Assembly (NCBI GenBank): GCA_037969115.1
Contig: JBBKWQ010000294.1
Span: 1 to 5,341 of the forward strand
DNA: 5,341 nucleotides
Source: JBBKWQ01 sp037969115
GTDB taxonomy: Bacteria > Actinomycetota > Acidimicrobiia > Acidimicrobiales > Ilumatobacteraceae
Reading direction: 5' to 3'
Numbering within the stretch: the stretch's first letter is position 1; every line of letters starts with the position of its first letter. The translations under genes and the position numbers were made by a program. This document shows, piece by piece, positions 1 through 5,338 of this stretch. The notes beneath the pieces are model-generated. The model saw only the letters and a list, made by a program, of their open reading frames with translations. It was not told the DNA's origin and searched no databases.

Positions 1-977
1 GACGCGGCATCGGAGCCGGCGGGGCGGTCGCGGCGGTCGAGCTCACCAGTTGATGAGCGGAGCCAGTCGTAGAGCACCCGCGTGACGTCGGCGTCCTCCG
101 ACACGAAGTGGCTCGCCCCGGGAAAGCGGTGGACGTCGGCGTGCGGAAGGCGTGCTTCGAAGTCGTGCAAGTACAGGTCGGAGAAGACCTTGTCCTTGGG
201 CCCCCACAGCAGGAGCGCCGGGATTGCGGCGAAATCGACGAGGCCCTCGGCGATCTCGTCGAGCGACTCGGCGCTGGGATGACTCGGATCGAGCGGGATG
301 TCCTCGACGAAGTCCTGAATCGCCTCGCGCCGTTGGCGGGAGCGGTACGGCGCCAGAAAACCCCTGCGCACGTCGGGCGTCAGGCGCGGGCGGGACATCT
401 CGACTGCGCCGACGATGAACGCCGACGTGTCGACCGTGATTCGCCGCAGCAACCCGCGCGTGCGAACCGCGCGGATCGCAGCCGGCGCCGGAGAACCGGC
501 CGGCTGATGCACCGCCGTGTTCAGGAGCACCACACCCCGTAGCTGTTCGAGGTGGCGCCGACCCCAACCGAGCGAGATCGGTCCGCCCCAATCGTGCGCG
601 ACCGTGACGACCGGACCAACGATTCCCAATTCGTCGGTGAGCTGATCGAGGTCGTCGATTCGTGTCGCCAGTCGGCGAATCGTGCCGGTGCGCTCCGAAT
701 ACCCCATGTCGAGTTGATCGACGGCGATGACCCGGACACCGGCCGGCGCACCGGCCAGGACGTTGCGCCACAGGAACGACCACGATGGGTTTCCGTGCAC
801 GCAGAGCAGCGTAAGTGCGGCGTCTTCGACGCCGTTGTCGAGGATGTGCCAGGTACGTCCGGCTCCATGGGTCGACTCGCGATCGGTGACGGCGACGCGA
901 ACCAGGCGTGACCACGACGGGTCGAGCCCGACGATGGCGGCGGGCGGAGCCTGCGCCGGGCCGACGAATGCGGTCAC
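1..977 (-). CDS. oleB: OleB-type beta-lactone decarboxylase (alpha/beta hydrolase), probably the N-terminal part of an OleBC fusion; partial at left edge
   Basis: The frame starts at GTG 977 and stays open for 325 codons to the window edge. OleB enzymes are alpha/beta hydrolases related to haloalkane dehalogenases that decarboxylate a cis-beta-lactone to a long-chain olefin. Visible hallmarks are the oxyanion-side HGNPSWSFLWR motif (residues 61-71, Asn63), the nucleophile motif HDWGG (Asp129, Trp130), the acid in WGPKDKVF (Asp262) and the catalytic His in GASHFVSED (His290). The hydrolase fold seems to end near YDWLRSS (303-309). The frame then continues without a stop through a polar linker (GELDRRDRPAGSDAA). 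This fits actinobacterial OleBC proteins, where an AMP-dependent ligase (OleC) follows OleB. The start overlaps the oleA stop as GTGA, with no clear Shine-Dalgarno sequence, so translation probably depends on re-initiation after oleA. OleB identity is well supported by sequence plus context; the fusion is an inference. A haloalkane dehalogenase is the main alternative, made unlikely by the adjacent oleA. Confidence 0.88.
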   Translation of the reverse strand, partial: MTAFVGPAQAPPAAIVGLDPSWSRLVRVAVTDRESTHGAGRTWHILDNGVEDAALTLLCVHGNPSWSFLWRNVLAGAPAGVRVIAVDQLDMGYSERTGTIRRLATRIDDLDQLTDELGIVGPVVTVAHDWGGPISLGWGRRHLEQLRGVVLLNTAVHQPAGSPAPAAIRAVRTRGLLRRITVDTSAFIVGAVEMSRPRLTPDVRRGFLAPYRSRQRREAIQDFVEDIPLDPSHPSAESLDEIAEGLVDFAAIPALLLWGPKDKVFSDLYLHDFEARLPHADVHRFPGASHFVSEDADVTRVLYDWLRSSTGELDRRDRPAGSDAA

Positions 978-1993
978 CAGAGGAGTTCGACGACCGCGGC
1001 GTTGAGCCCCGAGCCGATACCCATGCAGAGCACCCGGTCACCAGGCGTCAGCGTGTCGACCACGCTCGCCAACGTGAACGGAATCGCGGCCGGTCCGATG
1101 TTGCCGAACATCGGGAAGGTCATCGGCACCTTGTCGACATCGAGCCCGATGACGTCGATCATCGCAGCGGTGTGGACCTTCGAGACCTGGTGCAGGATGT
1201 AGCGGTCCATGTCGAGCCAATCGGACTTCTCGGCGTCGTCCCAGGCGCGTTTGGCGAGGCTCGTCCCGGCGTCGAGGAGCGCAGCGGTGTCGGTTCGCAT
1301 CTGCTCGAGTGAACCGACACACAGATCGTGGTGCACGGTGTCTGCACAGAAGAACCCGCGGACGACCCTGTGGCTGCCCGGATTCTCGGAGTGTCGCCCG
1401 ACGACCATCGCGGTCGAACCCGAGCCGAGCGTGAGCGACGCAAAGTTCTCGAAGAGGTCGCCGAGTGTGGAGTCGGGATCGAGCAGCCGAGCCAGAGTGT
1501 TCTCCTGGATCTCGCGGGTGCCCTCACCGTCGACGACGAGTGCGTAGTCGATCTGGCCAGATTCGATCATCGCCCCGGCAACGTGCATGCCGTTGAGGAA
1601 ACCGAGGCACGCATTGGCGAGGTCGAAGTTGATGCATGTGGCGGGAAGCCCGAGGCGATCGTGCACCGTGACGGCGCTCGAGGGCTCGAGGCGTTCGCGG
1701 CAGACGCTGGTGTCGATCAGCAGACCCATTCTCGACGCGTCGACACCGCTGGTTGCGAGCGCCTTTTCGCCGGCCAAGGCGGCTGCCTCCATGAACGACA
1801 CACCCTCCGGCCATTGCCGCCGCTGAGAGATCCCGGCGAGTGATTCGAGCAGACCCGGGTTGGCGCCAACACGTTCGTAGAAAGGGGCCAAACGCTCGTC
1901 GAGCTCGCCGGAAGTGACCACATTGGGCGCTTCACACGCTGCGACGGAGACAACGGCAACGTCGTCGAAGGTGAAATTGGCGTTGGCGGTCAT
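974..1993 (-). CDS. oleA: OleA, thiolase-fold acyl-CoA condensing enzyme (3-oxoacyl-ACP synthase III family)
   Basis: This 339-residue protein has the usual OleA/FabH length. OleA performs non-decarboxylative head-to-head Claisen condensation of two fatty acyl-CoAs to a beta-keto acid, the first step of ole hydrocarbon synthesis. The nucleophile lies in LANACLGFLNGM (Cys129). His268 in HQVSK and Asn298 in FGNIGPAAIP complete the thiolase triad, 30 residues apart as in Xanthomonas OleA (His285, Asn315). Glu103 in ERLEPSSA sits 26 residues before the Cys, matching the OleA-specific general base (Glu117/Cys143 in Xanthomonas), which argues for OleA over FabH. A Gly-rich C-terminal loop GIGSGLN (325-331) is present. 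ATG 1993 was chosen because GAGAGGG lies 5 nt upstream and the start overlaps the preceding stop as TGATG. The same frame stays open upstream to 2458, but that extension is out-of-frame translation of the kinase gene. The stop overlaps the next gene by 4 nt. Confidence 0.92.
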   Translation of the reverse strand: MTANANFTFDDVAVVSVAACEAPNVVTSGELDERLAPFYERVGANPGLLESLAGISQRRQWPEGVSFMEAAALAGEKALATSGVDASRMGLLIDTSVCRERLEPSSAVTVHDRLGLPATCINFDLANACLGFLNGMHVAGAMIESGQIDYALVVDGEGTREIQENTLARLLDPDSTLGDLFENFASLTLGSGSTAMVVGRHSENPGSHRVVRGFFCADTVHHDLCVGSLEQMRTDTAALLDAGTSLAKRAWDDAEKSDWLDMDRYILHQVSKVHTAAMIDVIGLDVDKVPMTFPMFGNIGPAAIPFTLASVVDTLTPGDRVLCMGIGSGLNAAVVELLW

Positions 1994-3087
1994 CAGTTCC
2001 CTCTCGTTTGGAGTTGATTCTCGCAGGAATCGGCCGGAAAGCCTCGCCCAAACGTGAACCTTGTGCGTTTGTGTCTGCGGTCGAGCCAGCGAAGGGCTCG
2101 AAAGACCCGATCGATCGCATTGTCGCGGAGCGTGGCCTTGCGGTGATGGAACGCGGTATCCGAGGATTGGCCGGACCACCCCACGACGCCTTGCAGGTGC
2201 ACGACGAGCGCCAGAGATGTGGCCGACTCGAACGTCGGAAAGTCGACCCTGACATCGTGCTGAGCGAGTTCGGAAACGTATGTGGCCATGACTTCGCCGG
2301 GTGTCATCGCCGGTCGTTCGCAGAACGCGAGGGTGAACAGCAGCTTGGACACGTCGGTGACGTGAGGGCCGATGCGGGCGTTCGACCAGTCGAGCAGCAC
2401 CGTGGACCCGTCGGGGCGCCACAGAACGTTGTCGAGATGTGGGTCCACATGAACCCATGACACCCGTTCGCGGTCGAGCACGGCGGATGCGTCGACGACG
2501 GCGTCGCGGATCCGTTCGACCCGTTCACCGGCGACACCGGCGAACAGCGCCGGGTACCGCGCAGTCGCCGTCGACAGGGTCGTCGCCCAGCGTTCCTCGT
2601 CCGCGGGCACCGCTCGCCAGATGTCCAGCCCCTGATCGGCAGCGGTGTCGACATCGACCCCGTCGATCGTGTGGGCGTGGAGACCGGCGACGACGTGCAC
2701 GAGTCCGACGGCCTGCGCTACCTCGCATTCGACCAACTCGTCGCCCTGCACCGCGGGCCGAACATCCTCGAGCAACAACAGCCCTGCCTCGTCGTCGACA
2801 TGTGAGCCCATACACGTGGGCATCGACGAGCCCAGCACGGGCTCGACCGAAGCATGGGCGGCGATGGCTCGACGCGTGAGATCCGGCTCCTCGATCTTCG
2901 CAACCAGAGTGACGGCGGCACCGGAGAAATCGGTCGCGTGGACCCGGTACACCACTCCGCTCAATCCATACCCGACCCCGATGCGCTCGACCCGGTCCGG
3001 TCTGATCGGCCCTCGTGTCCAGCGTCCGCGTGCGTCGAGGAGTGAGTTCGTCCACGCCTCGTCGAGGAGGCGGTCGTGCAACGGCAT
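1993..3087 (-). CDS. Phosphotransferase of the aminoglycoside phosphotransferase/choline kinase-like fold, substrate unknown
   Basis: The protein has 364 residues and a protein-kinase-like fold. The N-lobe shows a Gly-rich nucleotide loop (VGYGLSGVVYRV, 38-49) and a likely ATP-binding Lys in LVAKIEEP (Lys64). The hinge is probably LLLLEDV (102-108). The C-lobe catalytic loop is HVDPHLDNVLW (His212, Asp214, Asn219), the family HxDxxxxN pattern. The metal-binding Asp follows in VLLDWSNARIGP (Asp232). All catalytic positions look intact. The family phosphorylates small molecules such as aminoglycosides, choline or sugars, and I cannot tell the substrate here. ATG 3087 was chosen because it overlaps the upstream stop as TGATG; the in-frame extension to 3183 overlaps the upstream gene. 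The gene ends in a TGATG overlap with oleA, so it is co-translated with the hydrocarbon pathway. There is no convincing ribosome binding site at 3087, suggesting re-initiation. Antibiotic resistance is possible but not supported by the context. Confidence 0.85.
   Translation of the reverse strand: MPLHDRLLDEAWTNSLLDARGRWTRGPIRPDRVERIGVGYGLSGVVYRVHATDFSGAAVTLVAKIEEPDLTRRAIAAHASVEPVLGSSMPTCMGSHVDDEAGLLLLEDVRPAVQGDELVECEVAQAVGLVHVVAGLHAHTIDGVDVDTAADQGLDIWRAVPADEERWATTLSTATARYPALFAGVAGERVERIRDAVVDASAVLDRERVSWVHVDPHLDNVLWRPDGSTVLLDWSNARIGPHVTDVSKLLFTLAFCERPAMTPGEVMATYVSELAQHDVRVDFPTFESATSLALVVHLQGVVGWSGQSSDTAFHHRKATLRDNAIDRVFRALRWLDRRHKRTRFTFGRGFPADSCENQLQTRGN
1999..2005 (-). promoter_or_regulatory. 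Ribosome binding site of oleA
   Basis: On the minus strand GAGAGGG is followed by 5 nt and ATG 1993. It lies inside the 3' end of the upstream kinase gene. It fixes the oleA start and rules out the longer in-frame extension. Confidence 0.75.
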
Positions 3088-3443
3088 CAGGTTTTCTGTG
3101 TGGGCTTCTTCGCCTTCGGTGGCATCGCGGCCATGTGGGCGAGCGCTTTGTCGATCCATGGCGCGGCCTGCGTACCCGACCATTTCCCTGGGAGCGAGAC
3201 GTAGCCACCCATCGGCCGTTCGGCCGGGCCGAACTGGCCGGCACCCTCGATGGCGAGGAGTTCGTCCCGATCGGTGTCGGCAAGTTTCACGCCGATCGAC
3301 GAACCGAACAACCCCATGAACATGTTGCCGTTGACGAACGCTCCGAGGTTGCCGAACATCGGTTTCACCTCGACCGTGGGACCGTCCGGTGCGAAGTCAC
3401 GGAATCGTTGCTTGTCGGCATCTGTCGGCTTCGGCATCTCCAT
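3087..3443 (-). CDS. TfoX/Sxy family N-terminal-domain protein
   Basis: A small protein of 118 residues made almost wholly of a TfoX_N domain. The signature VEVKPMFGNLGAFVNGNMF (24-42) is followed by MGLFGSSIGVKL (43-54) and FGPAERPMGGYVSLP (71-85). A Lys-rich tail (PPKAKKPTQKT, 108-118) closes it. TfoX/Sxy regulates competence in some gammaproteobacteria. Stand-alone TfoX_N proteins are common in other bacteria, actinobacteria included, and their function is mostly unknown, so no competence role should be read into this one. There is no TfoX C-terminal domain. ATG 3443 is supported by GAGGAGG 5 nt upstream; a longer form from GTG 3509 would add 22 residues and lacks a comparable site. It is the first gene of the four-gene overlapping minus-strand operon; its stop overlaps the kinase start as TGATG. 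Confidence 0.88.
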   Translation of the reverse strand: MEMPKPTDADKQRFRDFAPDGPTVEVKPMFGNLGAFVNGNMFMGLFGSSIGVKLADTDRDELLAIEGAGQFGPAERPMGGYVSLPGKWSGTQAAPWIDKALAHMAAMPPKAKKPTQKT

Positions 3444-3448
3444 GACGG

Positions 3449-3455
3449 CCTCCTC
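3449..3455 (-). promoter_or_regulatory. Strong ribosome binding site of the TfoX_N gene
   Basis: GAGGAGG on the minus strand, 5 nt before ATG 3443. It is the best Shine-Dalgarno sequence in the operon. This fits the first gene recruiting ribosomes while the downstream genes overlap. Confidence 0.8.
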
Positions 3456-3541
3456 GGTGACGGCCTGCTCGGCGGCCTCACCTCGTTCTCGTGGTGCAGG
3501 GGTCTCCACGAGCTTGCCAGGTCCGACCCTCGCTGGAAACC

Positions 3542-3566
3542 GATCCCTCGATCGGATCCCTCGATC
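3542..3566. repeat. Tandem 12-bp direct repeat between divergent genes (possible operator)
   Basis: GATCCCTCGATC occurs at 3542-3553 and again at 3555-3566, separated by one G, giving a 13-bp period. A weaker related stretch, GACCCTCGC, lies near 3525-3533. The repeat sits between the divergent TfoX_N operon and the coiled-coil gene, about 60 bp before the latter's start. It may bind a regulator; nothing in the window identifies one. The exact repeat is seen; the function is inference. Confidence 0.6.
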
Positions 3567-3587
3567 TGAACCTGAGATGGCGCGAAC

Positions 3588-3616
3588 GTCACAGAACCGT
3601 CATATTCGTGTAGCGT
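3588..3616 (+). promoter_or_regulatory. Probable leaderless promoter for the coiled-coil gene
   Basis: A TAGCGT box (3611-3616) fits the actinobacterial TANNNT -10 consensus. A weak -35 GTCACA (3588-3593, four of six matches to TTGACA) lies 17 bp upstream. The -10 ends 8 nt before ATG 3625, so transcription would begin at or next to the start codon. No Shine-Dalgarno sequence precedes that ATG. I found no comparable -10 for the minus-strand operon in this spacer. Confidence 0.5.
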
Positions 3617-3624
3617 CGTACATC

Positions 3625-4434
3625 ATGTTGTCGAGGGCGGGAGCGTCGCGTTCAGCACGGGCTGTCCGCGGTACCGTCGTCATCTCGCTGATCGTCGGCG
3701 CGTCGGCGTTTTCCTCGACGGCGGGCGCGGACCATGGCGACGCTGCTGCGAAGCAAGCAGCCGCGGAGATTCTTGCGGCGCAAGATCGCGCCAACGTCGC
3801 AGCGCAGGCCATGTTCGACGCCGAGTCGCGCATCGAAGAGCTCGCGATCGAGATCGCGGTAGCACAGACCGATTTGGCGGCCATCGAGGCGGAGTCGGGC
3901 GAGATGCGAGTGTCACTCGAACAGGCCGCCGTGCGTCGGTTCGTCAACGCGAGCGGGTCGGCGATTCCCTTGCTGAGCGACGTCGACTCGATCAACGATC
4001 AGAACGAGGCCAATGTCATCTTCTCGGCGGCCTCGGGGAGCACCGCGGTCGAGCTCGACGACTTCGACGCGGTTGCCGATGAGCTTGTAGACGCACGAGC
4101 CGTTCTCGAAGCTCGACAGCAGGACGCTCGAGATGCCGAGGCCGACTTCGCTCGGCTCAAGGTCGCGGCCGAGGCTGAGCTCGTTCGGCTCCAGGAGGTC
4201 GAGGCGCAACGGCTGATCGACGACGCAGTCGAACACGAATTGCAGCGTCAACGACGCGAGCGTCAAGAACGCGAAGAGCAAGAGGCAGCCGCTGCTGCTG
4301 CCGCAGCGGCTGCTCGTTCAGCGTTGCCATTGTCGACTTGCGGCAACCGGGCTGTCTCGACCTCGGGTGAACTCTCCAATTCTTCGACAGGCTGCAGCAG
4401 ACTTGCAACCTCTTCTTCGACCGCATTTTCCTGA
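3625..4434 (+). CDS. Secreted coiled-coil protein, genuine C-terminus missing (frame runs into foreign sequence after the 4285-4314 tract)
   Basis: From ATG 3625 the protein opens with an Arg-rich n-region, a hydrophobic core (TVVISLIVGASAF, 17-29) and a likely signal-peptidase site AGA/DHG after residue 35. Residues 40-105 and about 150-220 are Ala/Glu/Arg-rich heptad-like helices (VADELVDARAVLEARQQ, LQRQRRERQEREEQE), separated by a short spacer. Such coiled-coil leaders in actinobacteria often precede cell-wall hydrolase domains (NlpC/P60, M23, transglycosylase). No catalytic domain is visible here because the gene is cut at the poly-Ala tract (residues 221-230). The frame formally continues to TGA 4434, but those last 40 residues are an antisense reading of the adjoining deacetylase-like gene and should not be counted. 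ATG 3625 is preferred over ATG 3577 because of the signal peptide position and the leaderless promoter. Cell-wall function is only an inference. Confidence 0.7.
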   Translation: MLSRAGASRSARAVRGTVVISLIVGASAFSSTAGADHGDAAAKQAAAEILAAQDRANVAAQAMFDAESRIEELAIEIAVAQTDLAAIEAESGEMRVSLEQAAVRRFVNASGSAIPLLSDVDSINDQNEANVIFSAASGSTAVELDDFDAVADELVDARAVLEARQQDARDAEADFARLKVAAEAELVRLQEVEAQRLIDDAVEHELQRQRRERQEREEQEAAAAAAAAAARSALPLSTCGNRAVSTSGELSNSSTGCSRLATSSSTAFS

Positions 4435-5162
4435 ACATCGATCGCTGCAGGCTGTACAGGTGCTTCGCTTTCCACGACCGTTACATCGGGTATTGGCAAC
4501 GAAGGTTCGCTGCTAATTTCGGGTGCTCTTGGAGCTTCAGGAGCCGCATCTTCGGACATCACCGCAGGAGCTGTATCTGTGCCTTCGGAAGACCCGGTAT
4601 CACTTTGCGCTTCCGGCAAGGCTGCGATTTCAGTCTCAACCTGCGGGGCGGCGTCATTAACACTTGCGTCGGGCGCATTGTCTTCCGTCGGGGAGGCAGT
4701 GACTGTCGGCGTTTTGGTCTCGGTTTCGGGCGCACTTGCAGGCGCTTCAGGAGTTGTAAACTCTGAAACCTCGCCAGTTTGGGCCGCACTTTCTCCACTA
4801 GGAGCTGCTGGCGCATCAGACTGATCGACGGGGACTGTCTCTAGCGTTCCGGGCACTTCTATCGCCGGTGTCGGAACCTCAAGTGCGCTCGTATCAAATG
4901 CAGGCGGTGCGTCGGGTGCATCATCCGGCATCGGCACTTCTGCCACCGTGTCGGCTTCGGGGCGCGTTTCTGTCAAAGGTAAAACTGGGTCTGTTTCGGG
5001 TTTCGCTTGATCAAACTCTGTGCCCGCAGGCACCTCGACCGCGCTGGCTTGAGGCTTTGGAAAGCTCAAAAGCTGCCGTTCAAGTGTTTGGCTTGAAACG
5101 AAAAGAAGGGCTACACCTATAATGGCGCCCCAGAATATGCCTGAAAGAAAGCCGCTGCTCAA
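4263..5162 (-). CDS. YibQ-like divergent polysaccharide deacetylase family protein, N-terminal anchor and linker only
   Basis: The start is TTG 5162, with GGGGA upstream on the minus strand; an in-frame stop lies about 17 nt further upstream, leaving no other start. Residues 4-22 (GFLSGIFWGAIIGVALLFV) form one membrane segment. Residues 30-283 are a long Pro/Ala/Glu/Asp-rich, low-complexity linker (AGTEFDQAKPETDPVLP, SPEVETARLPQVDN). This layout matches Rhodobacteraceae divergent polysaccharide deacetylases, which carry the NodB-like domain after such a linker and sit beside trp genes. The expected catalytic domain is absent: the frame enters the poly-Ala tract at residue 284 and ends with six residues (SCSSRS) that are antisense to the coiled-coil gene. 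Only residues 1 to about 283 are genuine. Base composition is lower in GC than the left part. Family assignment rests on architecture plus the divergent trpG. A TonB/FtsN-like single-pass protein is an alternative. Confidence 0.65.
   Translation of the reverse strand: MSSGFLSGIFWGAIIGVALLFVSSQTLERQLLSFPKPQASAVEVPAGTEFDQAKPETDPVLPLTETRPEADTVAEVPMPDDAPDAPPAFDTSALEVPTPAIEVPGTLETVPVDQSDAPAAPSGESAAQTGEVSEFTTPEAPASAPETETKTPTVTASPTEDNAPDASVNDAAPQVETEIAALPEAQSDTGSSEGTDTAPAVMSEDAAPEAPRAPEISSEPSLPIPDVTVVESEAPVQPAAIDVQENAVEEEVASLLQPVEELESSPEVETARLPQVDNGNAERAAAAAAAAAASCSSRS
4285..4313. repeat. Inverted repeat in a poly-alanine coding tract
   Basis: GCAGCCGCTGC (4285-4295) is perfectly complementary to GCAGCGGCTGC (4303-4313), with a 7-nt loop. 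Because it is palindromic and built of GCN triplets, the tract encodes ten alanines on the plus strand (4285-4314) and ten on the minus strand (4313-4284). It is not followed by a T-run, so it is not an intrinsic terminator. Confidence 0.85.
4285..4320. other. Probable chimeric junction between two genomes
   Basis: Base composition falls across this point. A plus-strand gene from the left and a minus-strand gene from the right each run into it and lose their expected C-terminal domains. Each then picks up an antisense reading of the other. The shared poly-Ala palindrome is a natural place for a false assembly overlap or an amplification chimera. A true recombination event cannot be excluded from sequence alone. 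Confidence 0.8.
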
Positions 5163-5289
5163 CGCTCTTCCCCAATCTGCTCAATTGCTTTTGGATGCCT
5201 TGACGTTTGTTGACACCTCTGACCAAGTATACCGGCGCTTTCGCGCGGCGACACCCTCAATCTGGTCCTAGTCACAGGATTTCGGCAAA
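5163..5289. other. Divergent spacer between the deacetylase-like gene and trpG
   Basis: A 127-bp stretch presumably carrying both promoters. I see TTGACA (5210-5215) and TATACC (5228-5233), but their spacing of 12 bp is too short for a standard promoter. No hairpin-plus-T-run attenuator or Trp-rich leader peptide was recognised. AGGA at 5275-5278 is a weak ribosome binding site for trpG, 11 nt before its ATG. Confidence 0.4.
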
Positions 5290-5338
5290 ATGCTGCTTTT
5301 GATCGACAATTATGACAGCTTCACCTTCAATCTGGTCC
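5252..5338 (+). repeat. Imperfect 17-bp direct repeat spanning the trpG start
   Basis: The stretch 5252-5268 and the trpG coding stretch 5322-5338 match at 16 of 17 positions, including the exact 12-mer TCAATCTGGTCC, at a 70-bp offset. The outer coordinates given enclose both copies. Similarity falls off quickly on either side. Confidence 0.6.

Noticed and set aside
43..1041. 332-codon open frame on the minus strand, Arg-rich
   Set aside because: It is a shadow of the OleB frame, which carries clear catalytic motifs. The composition (Arg, Gly, Pro, Ser) is typical of out-of-frame reading in GC-rich DNA.
1994..2458. N-terminal extension of OleA by about 155 residues in the same frame
   Set aside because: It overlaps the kinase gene out of frame, has shadow-like Arg-rich composition, and the ATG at 1993 has a good ribosome site and normal family length.
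1993..3087. Aminoglycoside resistance gene
   Set aside because: The fold is shared by many small-molecule kinases and the gene is coupled to lipid-type biosynthesis, with no mobile element or resistance context.
2525..3283. 252-codon minus-strand frame
   Set aside because: Overlaps the phosphotransferase and TfoX_N genes out of frame; Arg/Gly-rich, no recognisable domain.
3087..3443. Competence regulator
   Set aside because: Only the TfoX N-terminal domain is present and no competence genes are nearby; most such stand-alone proteins have no proven competence role.
3250..3624. Upstream extension of the plus-strand coiled-coil frame by 125 codons
   Set aside because: It runs antisense through the TfoX_N gene and the promoter region. 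The signal peptide begins at 3625.
4285..4313. Bidirectional transcription terminator between convergent genes
   Set aside because: The hairpin is perfect, but it lies inside both coding frames and has no T-run on either side.
4315..4434. Apparent C-terminal tail of the coiled-coil protein
   Set aside because: It is antisense to the well-behaved linker frame of the deacetylase-like gene, beyond the presumed chimeric join.
5210..5233. Sigma-70-like promoter TTGACA...TATACC for trpG
   Set aside because: The spacing is 12 bp, well short of the usual 16-18 bp. The alternative TTGACG at 5200 gives 22 bp, which is too long.
5137..5271. 44-codon plus-strand frame ending in TAG at 5271, possible trp leader peptide
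   Set aside because: It overlaps the start of the minus-strand gene, holds only one Trp codon, lacks a clear ribosome site, and resembles no protein I know.
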